DNA of 64,000 nt from Allacma fusca (GCA_947179485.1 OX359250.1:47589450-47653449), one strand, 5' to 3'. Shown: positions 21,252-34,274, counted from the stretch's first letter. A program made the numbers and translations. Notes: generated by a model not told the origin, from the letters alone.

Positions 21252-22226
21252 TATAGCTCCTCACGAGTACGAGTAGATACTCGAGTTTCGAGTCCGAGTA
21301 CGAGTACGGGTCGAGTACGGTATCAACTTAAATTGGTACTTGTACTCGTCGGTCGAGTATCCGTTTTTGTACTCGAACTTGAGTATATTTCTAACGAGTA
21401 TCAGAGGGAGTACGAGTACGTTCAAAGTACTTAAACCAAAGCACGAGTACGAGTTCGGGACATAAATTCAAAAGTACTTGAACCTGTACTTGGATTTACA
21501 TTTGATACTCGAGTAATTTCCTCCAGCACAAAGTCCACATCCATATTTCCTTGATTACAAAAAAGTTGTGGTTATTCCGAAGCAAAAAAGGAAAAGCGGT
21601 TAAATTCAAAATTACTACGAATAGCATGAAACGTTACACCTACAGCGTAAGTTATTGTTACAGCTTCGAATTGAGTACTACTGTAGTTACTTATTGCAAG
21701 TATTTACCTATCGCCGTAAAATATAATGGAACAGGAGAATAGGGCAGAATTAATGGAGGTTAGAATGAGATTGACCTGACTGATGAGAATCCAGTCAATA
21801 TGACTGGCATAATCAAATCTTGTTCATCGGCATTTTAATCTCGTTGGAGAAAATTTGCATTGCAAACACTTCGTAAGTTGCAGTTACAAATTCTTGTTAG
21901 TTGGATCTACTATTTGTTTTCTATGTCAACCTCCCTTTAACAAAAAATAACGTCTAAAAAATTTTTTGTTCGATGTACTTGATACTCGAGTACGGTTCGA
22001 GTACGAGTTCAAGTACGGGTCGGTCGGTATAAACGTTTTATACTCGTAAGTACGATTTAAGTTTGGTAAAAAATTAAGAAATATAATACCGTCCTCCGAG
22101 TACAGGATTTTTTACTCGTACTTGAAGTCACAGGTCCGGGTCAAGGGGGAATTTGGACCGAAAATTCGAGTACGGTTTTAAGTACGAGTACGGTATGAGT
22201 AACTACTCGACCCGTGAGGAGCTATA
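21252..22226. mobile_element. Element C: CGAGTACGAGTA-array MITE, 975 bp
   Basis: Terminal inverted repeats TATAGCTCCTCACG(A/G)GT are flanked by a perfect 8-bp duplication GTTTTGTT (21244-21251 and 22227-22234). About 250 bp at each end is a degenerate array of CGAGTACGAGTA/TACTCG, with a non-repetitive centre. No ORF with recognisable motifs (the 104-codon frame at 21120 is array translation). Inserted into element A. Confidence 0.85.
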
Positions 22227-22875
22227 GTTTTGTTGACATATACTATTGTAAAAATGGGTGAACATTTTTAAATCAATTTTTACGGAGCCGAGCCATATGA
22301 GTGTTGCGCGTTCTTTTGTATTTACACACGGAACAAGTTAACTAAAGCCTCTAAAATTCCGCTTTAAGTTTTATTTAGTATAGTGAATCGTAAGTGAATT
22401 GAAAACTCCCTCAGCAATGGAGACTTGCGCAAACATGATTACTTGGACTTGTACACGAAAAACGCAAGTTCGTGGTCAAGTACTTATAAATATTTACTTG
22501 AACATGACCAGAGGGGAACGCGGGAAATTTGAAGTGACGACATGAAGTTAAAAATAGTCTGCAGATTTTAATTATTTTGTTAACTAAACTCATTGTACAC
22601 GGCCCAACTTACATATGGAAATACTACTCAACCCGTCGGATTAATAATAGTTACAAGTAAACTAACTTTCCTAAACTGGCATTGTTACAATTCGAGTCTC
22701 CAACTAACCATTCATTCTGGACGATCCGTAGTATACCCATCAACACAGGAGGATTGCTCTAAAGCCAAAGTTAAGTTCTTTAGCTCTTAGTATACGTAGG
22801 CCGGAGGCCACGCCCATTATATATTTTCTTTTTTGCTCTGGTGATACTGTCACACATCTCTGGGTTTGTATATAG

Positions 22876-24664
22876 ATGCAAAAGTCCACCCGCTCGAAAA
22901 AACTGAAACTTGACCCGACAGCTCTAAAAATGAAAACCTTAGATGACCTATTTGATGAAATCTCAAAACTTCGTTCAGAGGTTGCCTCTATTAGAACCAG
23001 GGTGGCTTGATTTAAATCACGTTGATTTTAATCTTGATTTAAATCAACATTTAAATCACTTGATTTTTTTCAAATAAATCATTGATTTTAATCACAATTG
23101 ACTATTCAACTTTTAAGTTTAGGTAACTTGTAATTTTACGTCTCGAAACGTTGTAAAACGTGCATTTTTGTGTTTTTATGAATTTCGGGCATGAGACCAT
23201 TTTGGACTTTGATAATTTTCAGGATAATTTGAATGCGTTGCATATTAAATATCTGTCAAGCTGTCACGGTCCCATAAAATTTGGATATGAGTGTTTTAAA
23301 ATATTGTAATTATATTACTAGAGCTTCTGCTGGGGACAATTATTGTGTCCCACAGAAGATTCCGTTTCGTTTCGAAATCCAGTCACAAAAATAATTATGT
23401 ATTCCGATCCCGTCCAGAAATAACACGGGGCAATACTTATGTCCTGATATGTCTCGTCCCTAGCAGAAACTCAGTCTCTACAAAAACATCCCAACACCCA
23501 ATCTTTCTAAAAGAGTATTATTTAAAGTGGTAATATTTGACTGTAGGAATTTAGCATTTTTTAAATGCTATACTACCGAACGGACTCACACTTGTTTAAA
23601 CTTAATATTCTCGATTTGCAAATAATTTTTTGGTCCCGACATACCCTACCATCCTGTCCCGAAAAGCTATATATGTACACACTACACATTTTATATAATT
23701 CTATATATTTATATATATAATGTTCATAATGTGCGTATTTATATATTGCAAAAAAGATCTAAATGAGACAGCTGGTAATGTGTTGATATTTGGAATCAGC
23801 CTTTAACCACCTTTTTATTTCATATTAGTTGACGTTCCTATGTAATTTTCTCTCAACAGGTTTTATTAATTGTTCAAGTTTCATTAGTGCTAACAGTGTA
23901 CAATATTATTAGGAAAATTAAAATCGAAAAAGTTGTATGGGAATTATATCGTACGATAAAATTTTGAATTTAAATCAAAAAATATTGATTTAAATCAAAA
24001 AAATCCGATTAAAATCAAATAAATCCGATTTTTTTGATTTTTTTCAAAAAAATCAAAAAAATCAGCAACCCTGATTAGAACTGATGTGACCGAAATCAAA
24101 TCGACAATCTTGCCACAAGTCACAGAAAACACAGAAAGAATTAATGACCTCACAACAAGACTGGAACAATTGGAGATGAATGAACGGAAGCTCAATCTCA
24201 TCATCCAGGGAATCCCTCCCAAGGATGCAGAAACTCCAGCAGAACTTGAAACTCAAATTCAATCATTCGTACGTCAAACCTTAAAGATTGGTCCAGGCAA
24301 AGTTCAATTTAATGACTTTTGGAGGCTAGGCAAACCATCGTCATTGACACGCCCGATTCTGATCAAACTTGTTAAAGAAAGCCAACGTGGAATCATCTTC
24401 GAACATGCAAAAAATCTCAAAGGCACCACTTTCCGGATTCAGGACGATCTTTCACCATCCATGAGGGTCAAGAGATCAATCCTACTACGTATGAGAAAAG
24501 AAGCCCAAGATCAGAACCGTACTGCCAAAATAACCAAAGCTGGAATTATTATTGACGGATGCCCCTACAAATTAAACCACAAAAATGAACTTGTCCCCAT
24601 TCCCAACAAGGCCTCCACATTTGCAGCCCCAACTACATACATGAGCTACGGACGAATTCTATAA
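22876..24664 (+). pseudogene. LINE ORF1-type protein gene, split by MITE G
   Basis: The coding sequence starts at ATG 22876 and runs 122 bases to 22997. After the inserted element and one copy of the target duplication it resumes at 24082 and ends with a stop at 24664. The two parts total 705 bases (235 codons), so the pre-insertion frame was intact. The N-terminal half is a predicted coiled coil (heptad-like LDDLFDEISKLRSEVASIR... and TERINDLTTRLEQLEM). Next comes an RRM-like segment (KLNLIIQGIPPKDAE; FWRLGKPSSLTRPILIKL) and a C-terminal domain (FRIQDDLSPSMRVKRSILL), the layout of L1-type ORF1 proteins that bind RNA. Proteins of this sort act in the LINE RNP. Now disrupted. Confidence 0.75.
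22998..24073. mobile_element. Element G: GATTTAAATC-array hAT-like MITE, 1076 bp
   Basis: Starts CAGGGTGGCTTGATTTAAAT and ends AAATCAGCAACCCTG. It is flanked by a perfect 8-bp duplication ATTAGAAC (22990-22997 and 24074-24081). CAGGG termini with 8-bp duplications are typical of hAT elements. Both ends are filled with TTGATTTAAATCA-type motifs, with about 800 bp of unrelated AT-rich sequence between. No transposase. It interrupts the LINE ORF1 frame. Confidence 0.88.
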
Positions 24665-25250
24665 CCTACAGAGTGATATTCTTTTGTGTTGCGGAAACCT
24701 GGCTACATGTCATTAGTGCTCTCAACTTTCGTAACTACAACCTAATTGCAATATAAAATCAACTGTGTCAACATCGAAGTCTCTAAATGCAACATTCTAA
24801 TTATATTCCGTATAACAAATACATAAAAACTAAAGTTAAACAACAAAACTACATACAAAACGACCTTCCAATATACATTGCCAACATTATTGCCAGAATC
24901 CGCTTGAACTCCGACATCCCATACTCCGGCAAAATCTCTTTAGCTAAAAGGAACCTCTGAATATTATGCTCCGAATTAATCGATGAGAGTAAATGGAACA
25001 GCTACTTTTTTACATGTAAAACCCTACTGTCTCTCAGTGAAACTCTATTTTTCAACAGAATTACAGAAAATGATCTCACTTTAAAGTAGTACAACTTAAT
25101 ACAATGTAATACCCATGATTGAAGCTTAGTTACATTTAATTTCTTCCTTGAACTTTGTAAACCATTAAATCTAAATTAAGTCACTGTAATCACATATTGA
25201 AGGGGCGATAGCCCAAATCAATAAAACCTTACATACATACATACATACTT
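24665..25250 (+). pseudogene. Remnant of LINE ORF2 and 3' end
   Basis: Just after the ORF1 stop, a short stretch reads CVAETWL...SALNFRNYNLI, like the start of an APE-type endonuclease. About 24880-25080 gives fragments with several stops. The end is an AATAAAA signal followed by (ACAT)n at about 25230-25250, a LINE-type tail. Almost all of ORF2 is deleted, so this copy is essentially ORF1 plus ends. Confidence 0.5.
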
Positions 25251-25689
25251 GAACATGACCAAGTACTTGGTTCAAGTAAAATAATTATTCTTGACCACGA
25301 ACTTGACTTGAGGTAAGAAATCATGGTCAAGTCCATGAAATACCTGAACACGACCCCAACCGTTCATGGCTTTAAATGTATTTACTTGACCACGACCCGA
25401 ACGCGAACTTGACTTGAAATACTCGTGGTCTACTTGTACTTGTGCGCAGCTTTGCTCCAGGCTCTGAACAACTTCTGAACCAGGGCTCAAAGCTCTGAAC
25501 CATCTCTGAATCAGGGCTCCAGGCTCTGAACAAGGGCTCCAGGTAAAAATTCAAAGTATGGAAATAGGACAAGAATTATTCTCGACCACTGGGCATCGCG
25601 ACTTTAATGTCGATGGAATGAAAACAAATACAAAGATGTCATTACTATGATGATTGACACCCAATATTATTTTTAGTGGGATGCAATGA

Positions 25690-25962
25690 TGCTACTAATT
25701 AGGCGTGGCTTACATTGCTTTTCAGTGGCAAAAACTCAAGTTATACTCAAGTTTTATTCAAGTACTTCCATTCAGTGTACTTGAACTTGACTTGATTTTG
25801 CAATCAAGTAATAAATTATTAACTTGAACTTGAAAATTCAAGTTAAAATTGTAATTTCACTTGAACTTGATGTTTAAGTTTCAAGTTACAAAATTGTCTG
25901 TACTTGACGTGACTTGAAACGCACTTGAACTATTCAAGTTATACTTGAACTTGAACACAGCT
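25690..25962. repeat. Second CTTGAACTTGA-array fragment inside B
   Basis: Dense ACTTGAACTTGA/TCAAGT motifs end on the right with GAACACAGCTCTG, the same terminal motif as element A. The left terminus is not visible, so it is probably truncated. No ORF. Confidence 0.5.
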
Positions 25963-26713
25963 CTGCTCTGAACCATATCTGAACCAGGGCTTCTTGCTCT
26001 GAACCATCTCTGAATCAGGGCGCCAGGCTCTCAACAAAGGTAATAAGCTCTGAACCAAGGCTCCAGGCTTTAAACCACCCCTGAACCATCGCATCAGGCT
26101 TGGAATCACCTCTGAACAAGGGGTACGAGCTCTGGACCACCCCTGAACCAGGGCACCAGGTTCTGAACCACTTTTACTGAACACATGAATAAGTGGTTGG
26201 AGCATTAGATCTGCGGTGGTTCATGCGTATGAACCCTGGTTCAGATGTGGTGCAGAGCTAGTAGCCCTCGTTTAGAGGTGGTTCAGATCCTGGCACACTG
26301 ATTCAGGGGTGGTTGAGAGCTTTTAACACTGGTTCAGAACTTGGAGCCTTGCTTCAGAGGTGGTTCACAGCTTGAAGGCCTGGTTCAGGGGTGGTTCATA
26401 GCTTGGAGCTCTGGTTCAGAGGTGGTTCAGAGCTTGGATCCCTTGTTAAGGGGTGGTTCAGAGCTTGGAGCCCTGGTTCAGAGGTGGTTCATAGCTTGGA
26501 GCTCTGGTTCAGAGGTGGTTCAGAGATTTATTGCTTGGTTCAATGAACCACCTCAGAAAAGAGCAATTTTGGGGGTGGTTCAGAGCTTGGAGCCCTGGTT
26601 CATAGCTTTATTGCTTGGTTCATTGAACCACCTCAGAAAATAGCAATTTCGGGGGTGGTTCAGATGGTTCACTGGTTCAGGTGGTTCAGAGTTTCGTACA
26701 ACCCTCGACATTC

Positions 26714-27222
26714 GTCATCATTATTACATTGCTTCTCATGTAATAAATAGATATACAAGGCTTCTCCCAACTTTCCATTAAAATCAAATCAGGAAAGAGA
26801 GACAAACTCGAGTAATAAAAATGGAAATACCTACTCATAATATGTCCGTCCTTTCATGTTCCATTTCCAATATCGGCCAATCATTCCCCAATAGAACATG
26901 CATTGGGTAATGCTTGAAGCATACGCAGCTACTCAAATCTTTATTGTCCCTTTATCCTCATCAATCAACTAATAACTATTGAGTATGATTACAACAATAC
27001 CATTTATGCATATATATAAAATATAGTCATTGGACTATATACAGAATTCTCGAGTCTTTCAAAACCCTTAAGGTGACATTTCCAATAAGGCTTCAATCAT
27101 TATATCCTCATGCCTCATTTGAAAAAACGCAGTCAAATATAGGCAACCCTGGGTCTCATGGTAGTTACACCATACTCTAATTTAATAATTTCATTCCACA
27201 TATTTACAGTCTCCATCCAAGC
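26714..27222. other. Spacer, no gene seen
   Basis: AT-rich DNA between elements B and D with no frame or repeat worth naming. Confidence 0.5.
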
Positions 27223-27230
27223 GGATTCAT

Positions 27231-29392
27231 GGGTCTCACTAAAACACTGAACTACTGAAAAACTGAACTACTGAACTTTACCCTAAAAAACTGAACTACT
27301 GAACCCCATAACTACTGAACTGCTGAACCCCCAACTACTGGACCCCAACTGCTGAACCCCAAATACTGAACCCCAATACTGAACCCCAATACTGAACCCC
27401 AACTACTGAACCCCAAATGCTGAACCCCACATGCTGAACCCCAACTACTGAACCCCAACTACTGAACCACAAATACTGAACTGCTAAACCAAAACTACTG
27501 AACTGTTGATGCCCAACTACCGAACACCAACTACTGAACCCCAACTACTGATCTCCTTCAAAACACTGACCAGAACTGACCTGCTGGCTGTTGATCCCTT
27601 CCAAAACACTTTCGGGTACTGACTGATGACTGCTAAATGTATTAGAATAAATTATATAAAATATTAAATTAATTAAAATAATAACGAACACTTACGTACC
27701 TAATTTCAGTTTACGTAGCATAATTAACCAAATTTACATCCAGTGTCTTGTGCATAGCGTGCATATTATTTTAGGATACAGACGGGTAGGTCAGTAATAA
27801 ATTATACTGTCTTTCACGGGGAACTATATTTCACGTTTTGTAATTCAAAGCGCACACCTTAAAAACAGCAGCATGAAGCAATGTATTTATGCAGGAAAAA
27901 TTAGAGCTGTTTAGTACAAATCGTTAAATGTTAGGAATTGGTTTGCTAGAACAAATTGACAATTGAGCGGGACACGGGGGACACGGTATACAATTCCCCC
28001 CACTTTTCAGGAATCACAACTTTTTCCTAACTTTTGCTAATTGTAATTAATTGTATTTACAAAATTTGAGTCAACTTATTTCTTCTCAACAAATATGCTT
28101 ACACAGTGTTGCATAATAACTTTCTCATCGTAGCACACCCAAGTAGGAGTACGTATTACTTGCATACTTGTGGAGATCAGTTCATATAGACTGCTTGGCT
28201 ATATACTTGTATTTAAGGTTCTAAACAGATTGGATATATCCGAACGGATACGGATAGAATAAAACTGAAGATTATCCGATCCGATATTTATCCGAACTGA
28301 TCGGTTTTGTCATTCCCATCCGAGAAAAATCCCGGATATGATCGGATCCTGCTGCATAAAATACCCGAACGGATCGGATGGCAACTTTTTGTTTTACGGA
28401 TAATCCGACGGATATCCGAGGATATCCGCGGATAAACGAATTTTTGAAAACATGACGACCACTCTAATAATTACTATCTGCTACAATCACCGACAGGGCA
28501 TTAGTTCGGGAATTTCTTAAATGTCTGTACTTTTTTCTTTGAAGTCATATTTTGAATTTCAGCTGCTTATTCTAGTTACCTGTTCTTATAGGCTTCAACT
28601 TGTTAAAGGTTTCCAGTAAGTTAAATTAATTTTTGAGAATATGTGATATGCGAAACTGAAAACTCTCAATTCTTAAACTATTTATATTAAATGTTTTGTC
28701 AAGCAAACAAATGTATATGCACGGTTTCTTCTGTCAGTACAATAGGTTATAAGCTAACAGTATATTGTGTTTAAAACTAAAAGCCAAACTCCAGGATCGA
28801 TTTCACCATCTACAGTTGATTCTTGCATCCGCAGATAGGATCGGATAGCTCCTTTTTCTTATCCGACCATTTCGGATAGGATAAATACGTTATCCGAAAA
28901 TTTACGGATAAGCTTCGGATAAGATGATGTTTAATCCGATGGAAGCGGATCGGATACGCTTCAGTTTTATCGGTAAAAATTCGGATAGGATACGGATAGG
29001 ATAAGGGAATTATCCTATCCGTTGAGAACCTTACTTGTATTATATATTTTATGAGACTTCCAATTTACAAAAGCATGTCTAGGGAGTTCAGCAGTCCCCA
29101 TGTCAGTTCTGGTCAGTGTTTTGGGGGAGGTCAGCAGTCAGTGATTCAGTAGTTAGGGGGTTCAGCAGTTCAGTAGTTGGGGGTTCAGTAGTTCAGTAGT
29201 TGGGGTTCAGCAGTTCAGTAGTTGGGGGTTCAGCAGTTCAGTAGTTGGGGTTCAGCAGTTCAGTGGTTCAGTTGTTAGTGAGTTCAGTAGTTCAGTGTTT
29301 TAGGGTAAAGTTCCGTGGTTCAGTAGTTAGTGAGTTCAGTAGTTCAGTGTTTTAGGGTAAAGTTCAGTGGTTCAGTGTTTTAGTGAGACCCC
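27231..29392. mobile_element. Element D: CTGAACTACTGAACCCC-array element
   Basis: Ends read GGGTCTCACTAAAACACTGAAC (one extra G at the right end). They are flanked by a perfect 8-bp duplication GGATTCAT (27223-27230 and 29393-29400). The left 380 bp and right 310 bp are arrays of CTGAACTACTGAACCCC and its complement. The centre is non-repetitive and is interrupted by element E. No transposase; the ORF at 27335-27544 is translated array. Confidence 0.85.
28214..29033. mobile_element. Element E: CGGATAGGATA-array MITE inside D, 820 bp
   Basis: Inverted ends TAAGGTTCTAAACAGATTGGA and TAAGGTTCTCAACGGATAGGA are flanked by a perfect 8-bp duplication CTTGTATT (28206-28213 and 29034-29041). Roughly 230 bp at each end is packed with ATCCGAT/CGGATA motifs (GGATCGGAT, CCGATCCGATA). 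The middle is AT-rich without an ORF. Confidence 0.88.
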
Positions 29393-29400
29393 GGATTCAT

Positions 29401-31180
29401 CTCACCACAAACCATACTTACAGGGAATGCACATACTAAATTACGTCCATTTACAGTATATGTATCATTCTGGAGGTGTGACTGTCCTTTACAAAAATTC
29501 TAGCACGAAATACATACATACGTTCCAGTCAATAAATAAATACAGCCATTTATAGGCACCTTGACAGTATGTTAATTTTGGTCCAGACCAAATCAATAGC
29601 AGAAACTATTTTCCTTCGACACATTTCCTTCTTCCCTAAAGACAAATGGGGATTTTATAAATATACTCAAAAAACGTTCGACTTCAATTTAATTATTCCT
29701 ACAAGGCACCAAAGGTGGGCAAAGTATTCGCATACCTTAAATCCTACATATTTTTACGAAAGGTTCGAACAAACATACATACATTCTCATATCTCATGCT
29801 TAAGTACCTACCTTTTTTTATGTAGGTACGTACTGATTATTCCCAGTATACATAAATTGCATATTTTTTCCCCTCGAAATATACAGCCTACATACAAATG
29901 CCTACAAAATATGTGAACATTTGAGCATAGCCTACAATTTTGCCTACTTGTAGGCATACATGTATGGTATGCGCCCAGCTTTGCAAGGCACTGTCAGTGG
30001 TCTATTGTTTCATATCGTTTAAGCCATTGTTCGAAAAGTATGTGTTGTATCTTCACAATATTTTTCCAAGGTAACTCACCCTCGCTTACTACCCTTGCAG
30101 GGCCATCTAGGGGAACCCAATCCACGTGGTGAGTTCAGAAAATTATTCCAATCCAACACAAGATGGCAATACAAGTAGTTAACCCGAGAGACTCACTAGA
30201 GGATAATTTCTTTCAATTTGTAAGACTTTTGGAAGGTAACAAGGTAAGAAAAGTAACTGTAAACTTTTCCAAGGCAGGTACAAAATATCATCATATTTGA
30301 AAACATAAGATTTTTTATGCTCACAAATTAATTGACATAATTTTTGCAGCCATTGTACGTCTCTTTTGGGAACGGAACAACTAAAATAGTATTCCTAAAA
30401 AAATCCACAATAATACTATCATTTTAACACCAAATTCAGAAAAACCTACAGACAGTCCCAAATATAAAAGCACATAGACTATTATTATTTTTTAGACAAC
30501 CATATACATAGTATGTATGTTCACATGTAGAAGGCAGAGGCTAATTTCGGGTAATTTATAAGATTTCCTTGTTTCCAGCATTAAGAAATCCGAGGGATCA
30601 AAAATGACGCGAGAATGTCATTGTTACATTTGATACAATGACAGCCCAACCGTTTGTAGTAACTGTGTGTTTCATTATAAAAGTAAACAAGTGGTTCTTC
30701 CAACAACTTATTGTAGACAACTTACTGAAGGCTATCATTACAGAGTCCCAATACATGGGAATACCAAACAAAAAAACAACTCCGTAATAATAGGCCTTAA
30801 TGCACTAAATGATTTCAAAGGCGGTAGAAAAATCAATAAAATTACTTTCCAAGGAGGGAAAAACACAATAATTTATACGGTGAATTACTTATATTTTCCT
30901 TTTAAATTCAATAATGTATAAGTGCTTGTACCTATAGGAGGACTCAAAGAAAAAGAGTCAGACAGATTCTAGACATAAGAACATATATGTATGTACTTAT
31001 TATGTACATAATAAATAAGCACAATCATATAGACTCATCTCCGCATCTTCCCTTACACATCACCAGGAGCAGGCGTCTTCTTCAAACAAGTGATTACTTT
31101 GATCAAAATGGCCTGTAACAATAGCATCGTTCACACCCAGGCAATGTGCTCATGTCCCAATAATGTACGTACATACATCA
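29401..31180. other. Non-coding, no gene supported
   Basis: No ORF here has recognisable features, and the longest frames (29569-29916, 30667-30921) have no known motif. A pair of good splice-like signals (TACCCTTGCAG near 30099 and GTGAGT near 30139) brackets about 28 bases, reported only as a weak finding. Confidence 0.4.
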
Positions 31181-31188
31181 GGGCTGGT

Positions 31189-32031
31189 CATTCGAATCGG
31201 AATTAGAATTGGAATCGGTATTTCATTCCTATTTTCTGGTATTTTTATCGGAATTGGTATTCCTAAGTATATTTTTTCAAGTATTTAAATCCGTATTGAA
31301 TCGGAAAAAAATATCTGTATTCGAATTAGTATTCAAAATATATTTGAATACTGTATCCAATGCTTATATATCCGAAAAATCTGTGACATATTGAAGTTTA
31401 TATCGTAAATTCAAGCAACAAAAGTAGTTTTTTCTCAGCCATAACATGGTTTTTTTAACTACTCATTGGAATACAAAATTTGGGATTATGTTTTACTCTA
31501 CAAAATTTCGCAGATGAACAAACAAATTTATTTTCTGGAAATGAATTCGCTGTAATCTATAAGCAATCGATTCATTTGCCATTAATTTTCTGATTTGGGA
31601 AAAGGGGTTTAAGTTTTTCTGGGAAAAAAGCATGCAGCTCACTTTTTTGACTACTTGAGTATCCCTGAAAAACAAGGTGACACAACAAGTCATATAAGGT
31701 TATGGTGCTTGCGTATATTAAGCAGAAAAATATATTTATAAAATGGTCTTGCGTGTCCCCTGGCTTCGTGGCATTTATAATTGCCGAATTTAGACACTTT
31801 CTGGCTTAAATTTAGTGTAAAGTTACGATATTTTTGGGACTCTAGTACAACCAGGTATCAATATTTAATAACTAAAGTATTTGAATTACATTGGAATTCA
31901 CAGAAAATATTTGAATAAATCGGATTGGAATTTTCATTTTATGAAAGAAATACATTTGAATTGGGATTGGAATCCGTTAGGATTAATCTTAATCAGAATT
32001 GTATTCATATTTTTCGAATACTCCAGCCCTG
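31189..32031. mobile_element. Element F: GGAATTGGAATTCG-array hAT-like MITE, 843 bp
   Basis: Ends CAGGGCTGG and CCAGCCCTG are flanked by an 8-bp duplication ACATACAT (31181-31188 and 32032-32039), though the flank is simple sequence. Both arms repeat GAATCGGAATTAGAATTGG-type motifs. The centre is unique and non-coding. Confidence 0.82.
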
Positions 32032-32039
32032 ACATACAT

Positions 32040-34266
32040 ACTATACGCCACATCTTGAATAATTGTACTCATCCCTACGGAAGCTACCAGAGAAGAGAGA
32101 TTGGGATTGAACAACAACAAAGAAGCCTCTATCTATAGCTGACAAACCGTTGAAACTTCAATGCACTTTTCAATTTAGTCATCAAGTAATTACATACACA
32201 CAAGTATCTCTAATTATATTTGTGTACATAAGTCCCACATGGAAGTACAGAGGAGGGAAAAATCCCTTATAGATACATATGTATATACATTCATATACAT
32301 GCATACATCCACAGTATGTACACCTGAACGATCCTCTGGAATTCAAAATTTATAGACAACCGTACTAAAATGATTCCAAGAAGCATTCACCGAAAATTTA
32401 CATTTGTAGCTTGTAGCCTAATGCCAGCTATGTACTTGCCTTATATACCTCAAGGATTTTTTCCTTCAGATTTTGTTCAGTGCAAACGAGCAGTAAGAAA
32501 CAATCAAAACAATGTATTAAACGATATAAGTAATAATTATGGTATAGATCTCCGGAAAGTAATTACAGTTAATAAATTACCATTATCATTACTATTACCA
32601 TTACCAGTGAACAACATTTACAAAAGTCTCACCCACAACGGCAGATTCAGCAGACTAATTCCTTCCTGCAAGCTTTGATTTCCACATGTATTTATCCTAT
32701 TTCCAAAGTCATGTGACCAGCCCTTACAAAAGATACTCAGAGATAGGGATAGTCCAAGTATGCATTTAAATACATATATACTACAAGCATCCATAATTAT
32801 ATGGAAATATAATCACCCAACAGGGGATATCCGGGCAGGAGCAATATATCAGAGCGTGATAACACAAGTGAGCACATACCCCTTCCCAAGATAATAGAAT
32901 TGTGTCAAATTAGGATTTTTAATTGGGCACTAGCAGTACTCTTTGGGAATCAAATGAATAATATTTTCCTTTTTGGTTTCAGTAACAAAATAATGGAAGG
33001 ATGGAAGGTAAGGGGAAAAAAACATGTGACAACAGAGAGAGAGAGAGAGAGAGAGCTGTACACAATAATTATAACCACAGCTCAAGCTTCTTGCAATTTG
33101 TAATGAAGACGCCGATGAGATGAAGTAACGTCAAAACGTGCATAATAATGGGACAAGAAAGGACAGTAGACCCGACCAAAGAACACGAGTAAAAATCCCG
33201 CTACTACAAAACCACCTATTAAGTCTAAAAGATGTCATTTTGGTCCCCACATCATCCTTACTTTTACAGAATCAAGAGCAAAAACAAAACAATAAATAAG
33301 ACACGAGAGTCCTTGAGATATTAAAGCAGGTTTCAACCAAGACGGAACTATTAGCAATTCTGTTACATATAGGAACAGGAACTACTACTAGGTATACTGT
33401 TGAGGAACAGAGAGATAGAGAGAGAGAGAAAAAAAAAATCCAAACACATGCAACTTTATGTGCTTTCAAAAGTAACGCTCGATCCCTCCTCATCACTCGT
33501 ACTCATCTCTATGTTCACAAAATCTATCGCAGACTTCTCCGTGCTTGAGATCATAGACTCGGAATGATCACACACCAAAAAGGATTGGGCTCTCATTTGA
33601 GGATCTCACCTGGGATGAAGTAATGCTATCAAGAAGAAGAATTGGGACTTTACTTACCCTTAAATTAAATTATGGCCATCTTCGCGTGTGCTCCCAAGTA
33701 CTGCTATGAGTAACGTTTCCCTATTGTATTTTTTATCATCACCAGCTTGGTTAATTAACATGAGAGTATACGGACCGACGCAGGGGAACATGCCGGAAAT
33801 TCTTTTAAAATTATTATTGAAATTAAACCAACAAACTCACATCCCGAAACGGACCATCTTCACCATCGAATCTCTTCAAGCATGGATTCATTCAAGTTTT
33901 GTTTATAGTAGCATTCATTCCTTCCTTCACACATGCATATATTATAGGACATCCTTATTTCATTTCTTATAATAGTATTTTCAGTCCAAGTGGAATAGCC
34001 TGCCTTCCTAGAAGTGTATACTTACGCCTAGGTCTGTATACATACATATTATGTACATACAAATACTAACTTATGACTCTATGTACAAAAAAACCCAGGA
34101 ATTCCTCAAGTGCTCTAAACTAAATGCAATGACACTTATTATTTTTACAACCATCAACATGCCCATAGAGAGATGAATGAGAAAATATCCCAAAGTGCAG
34201 TTATCCACCTACTCCGACACCCGTCAAGAAGATCCAACTCCTTCAATGTGCCTTCCCCGACCATCA
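32040..34266. other. Non-coding with (AG)n microsatellites
   Basis: No supported gene. Simple repeats include (GA)n at about 33031-33056 and a GAGAGA-A tract at about 33411-33437, plus scattered TACATA motifs. Confidence 0.45.
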
Positions 34267-34274
34267 CGACAACC

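Larger units (their letters stand above)
20701..25454. mobile_element. Element A: CAAGTACTTGAACTTGACC-array element inside B
   Basis: Ends are TTGTGCTGCGCTCGGGTCAAG on the left and the inverse of CAAAGCTGCGCACAAG on the right. Both are flanked by a perfect 8-bp duplication CTCCAGGC (20693-20700 and 25455-25462) taken from a B repeat unit. The arms are filled with ACTTGAACTTGACC, TCAAGTAC and similar. It carries element C (21252-22226) and a LINE ORF1 copy (about 22795-25250). No transposase. Elements at 62914-63886 and near 25700-25962 share its terminal motif AGAGCTGCGCTC. Confidence 0.78.
19210..26705. mobile_element. Element B: inverted-repeat element with CTGAACCACC arrays (host of a nest)
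   Basis: Both ends read GGGTTGTAC(T/G)AAACTCTGAACC inward. The flanks CGGCATTC (19202-19209) and CGACATTC (26706-26713) are an 8-bp target duplication with one mismatch. The arms (about 19210-19690 and 25455-26705) are degenerate tandem arrays of CTGAACCACC/CTGAACCAGGGCTCCAAGCT and its reverse complement. Some units include CCCCCAAAATTGCT and CAATGAACCAAGCAATAAA. Most of the length is later insertions: R (19692-20637) and A (20701-25454). No transposase is present. The 8-bp duplication suggests a hAT-type transposase in trans. Confidence 0.75.

Noticed and set aside
26341-26643. 100-codon ORF of repeating LVQGWFIAWSSGSEVVQ units
   Set aside because: It is a translation of element B's DNA repeat array, with matching units on the opposite strand in the other arm.
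30667-30921. 84-codon ORF as a host gene
   Set aside because: There is no recognisable domain, no supporting splice context and an average composition for AT-rich non-coding DNA.
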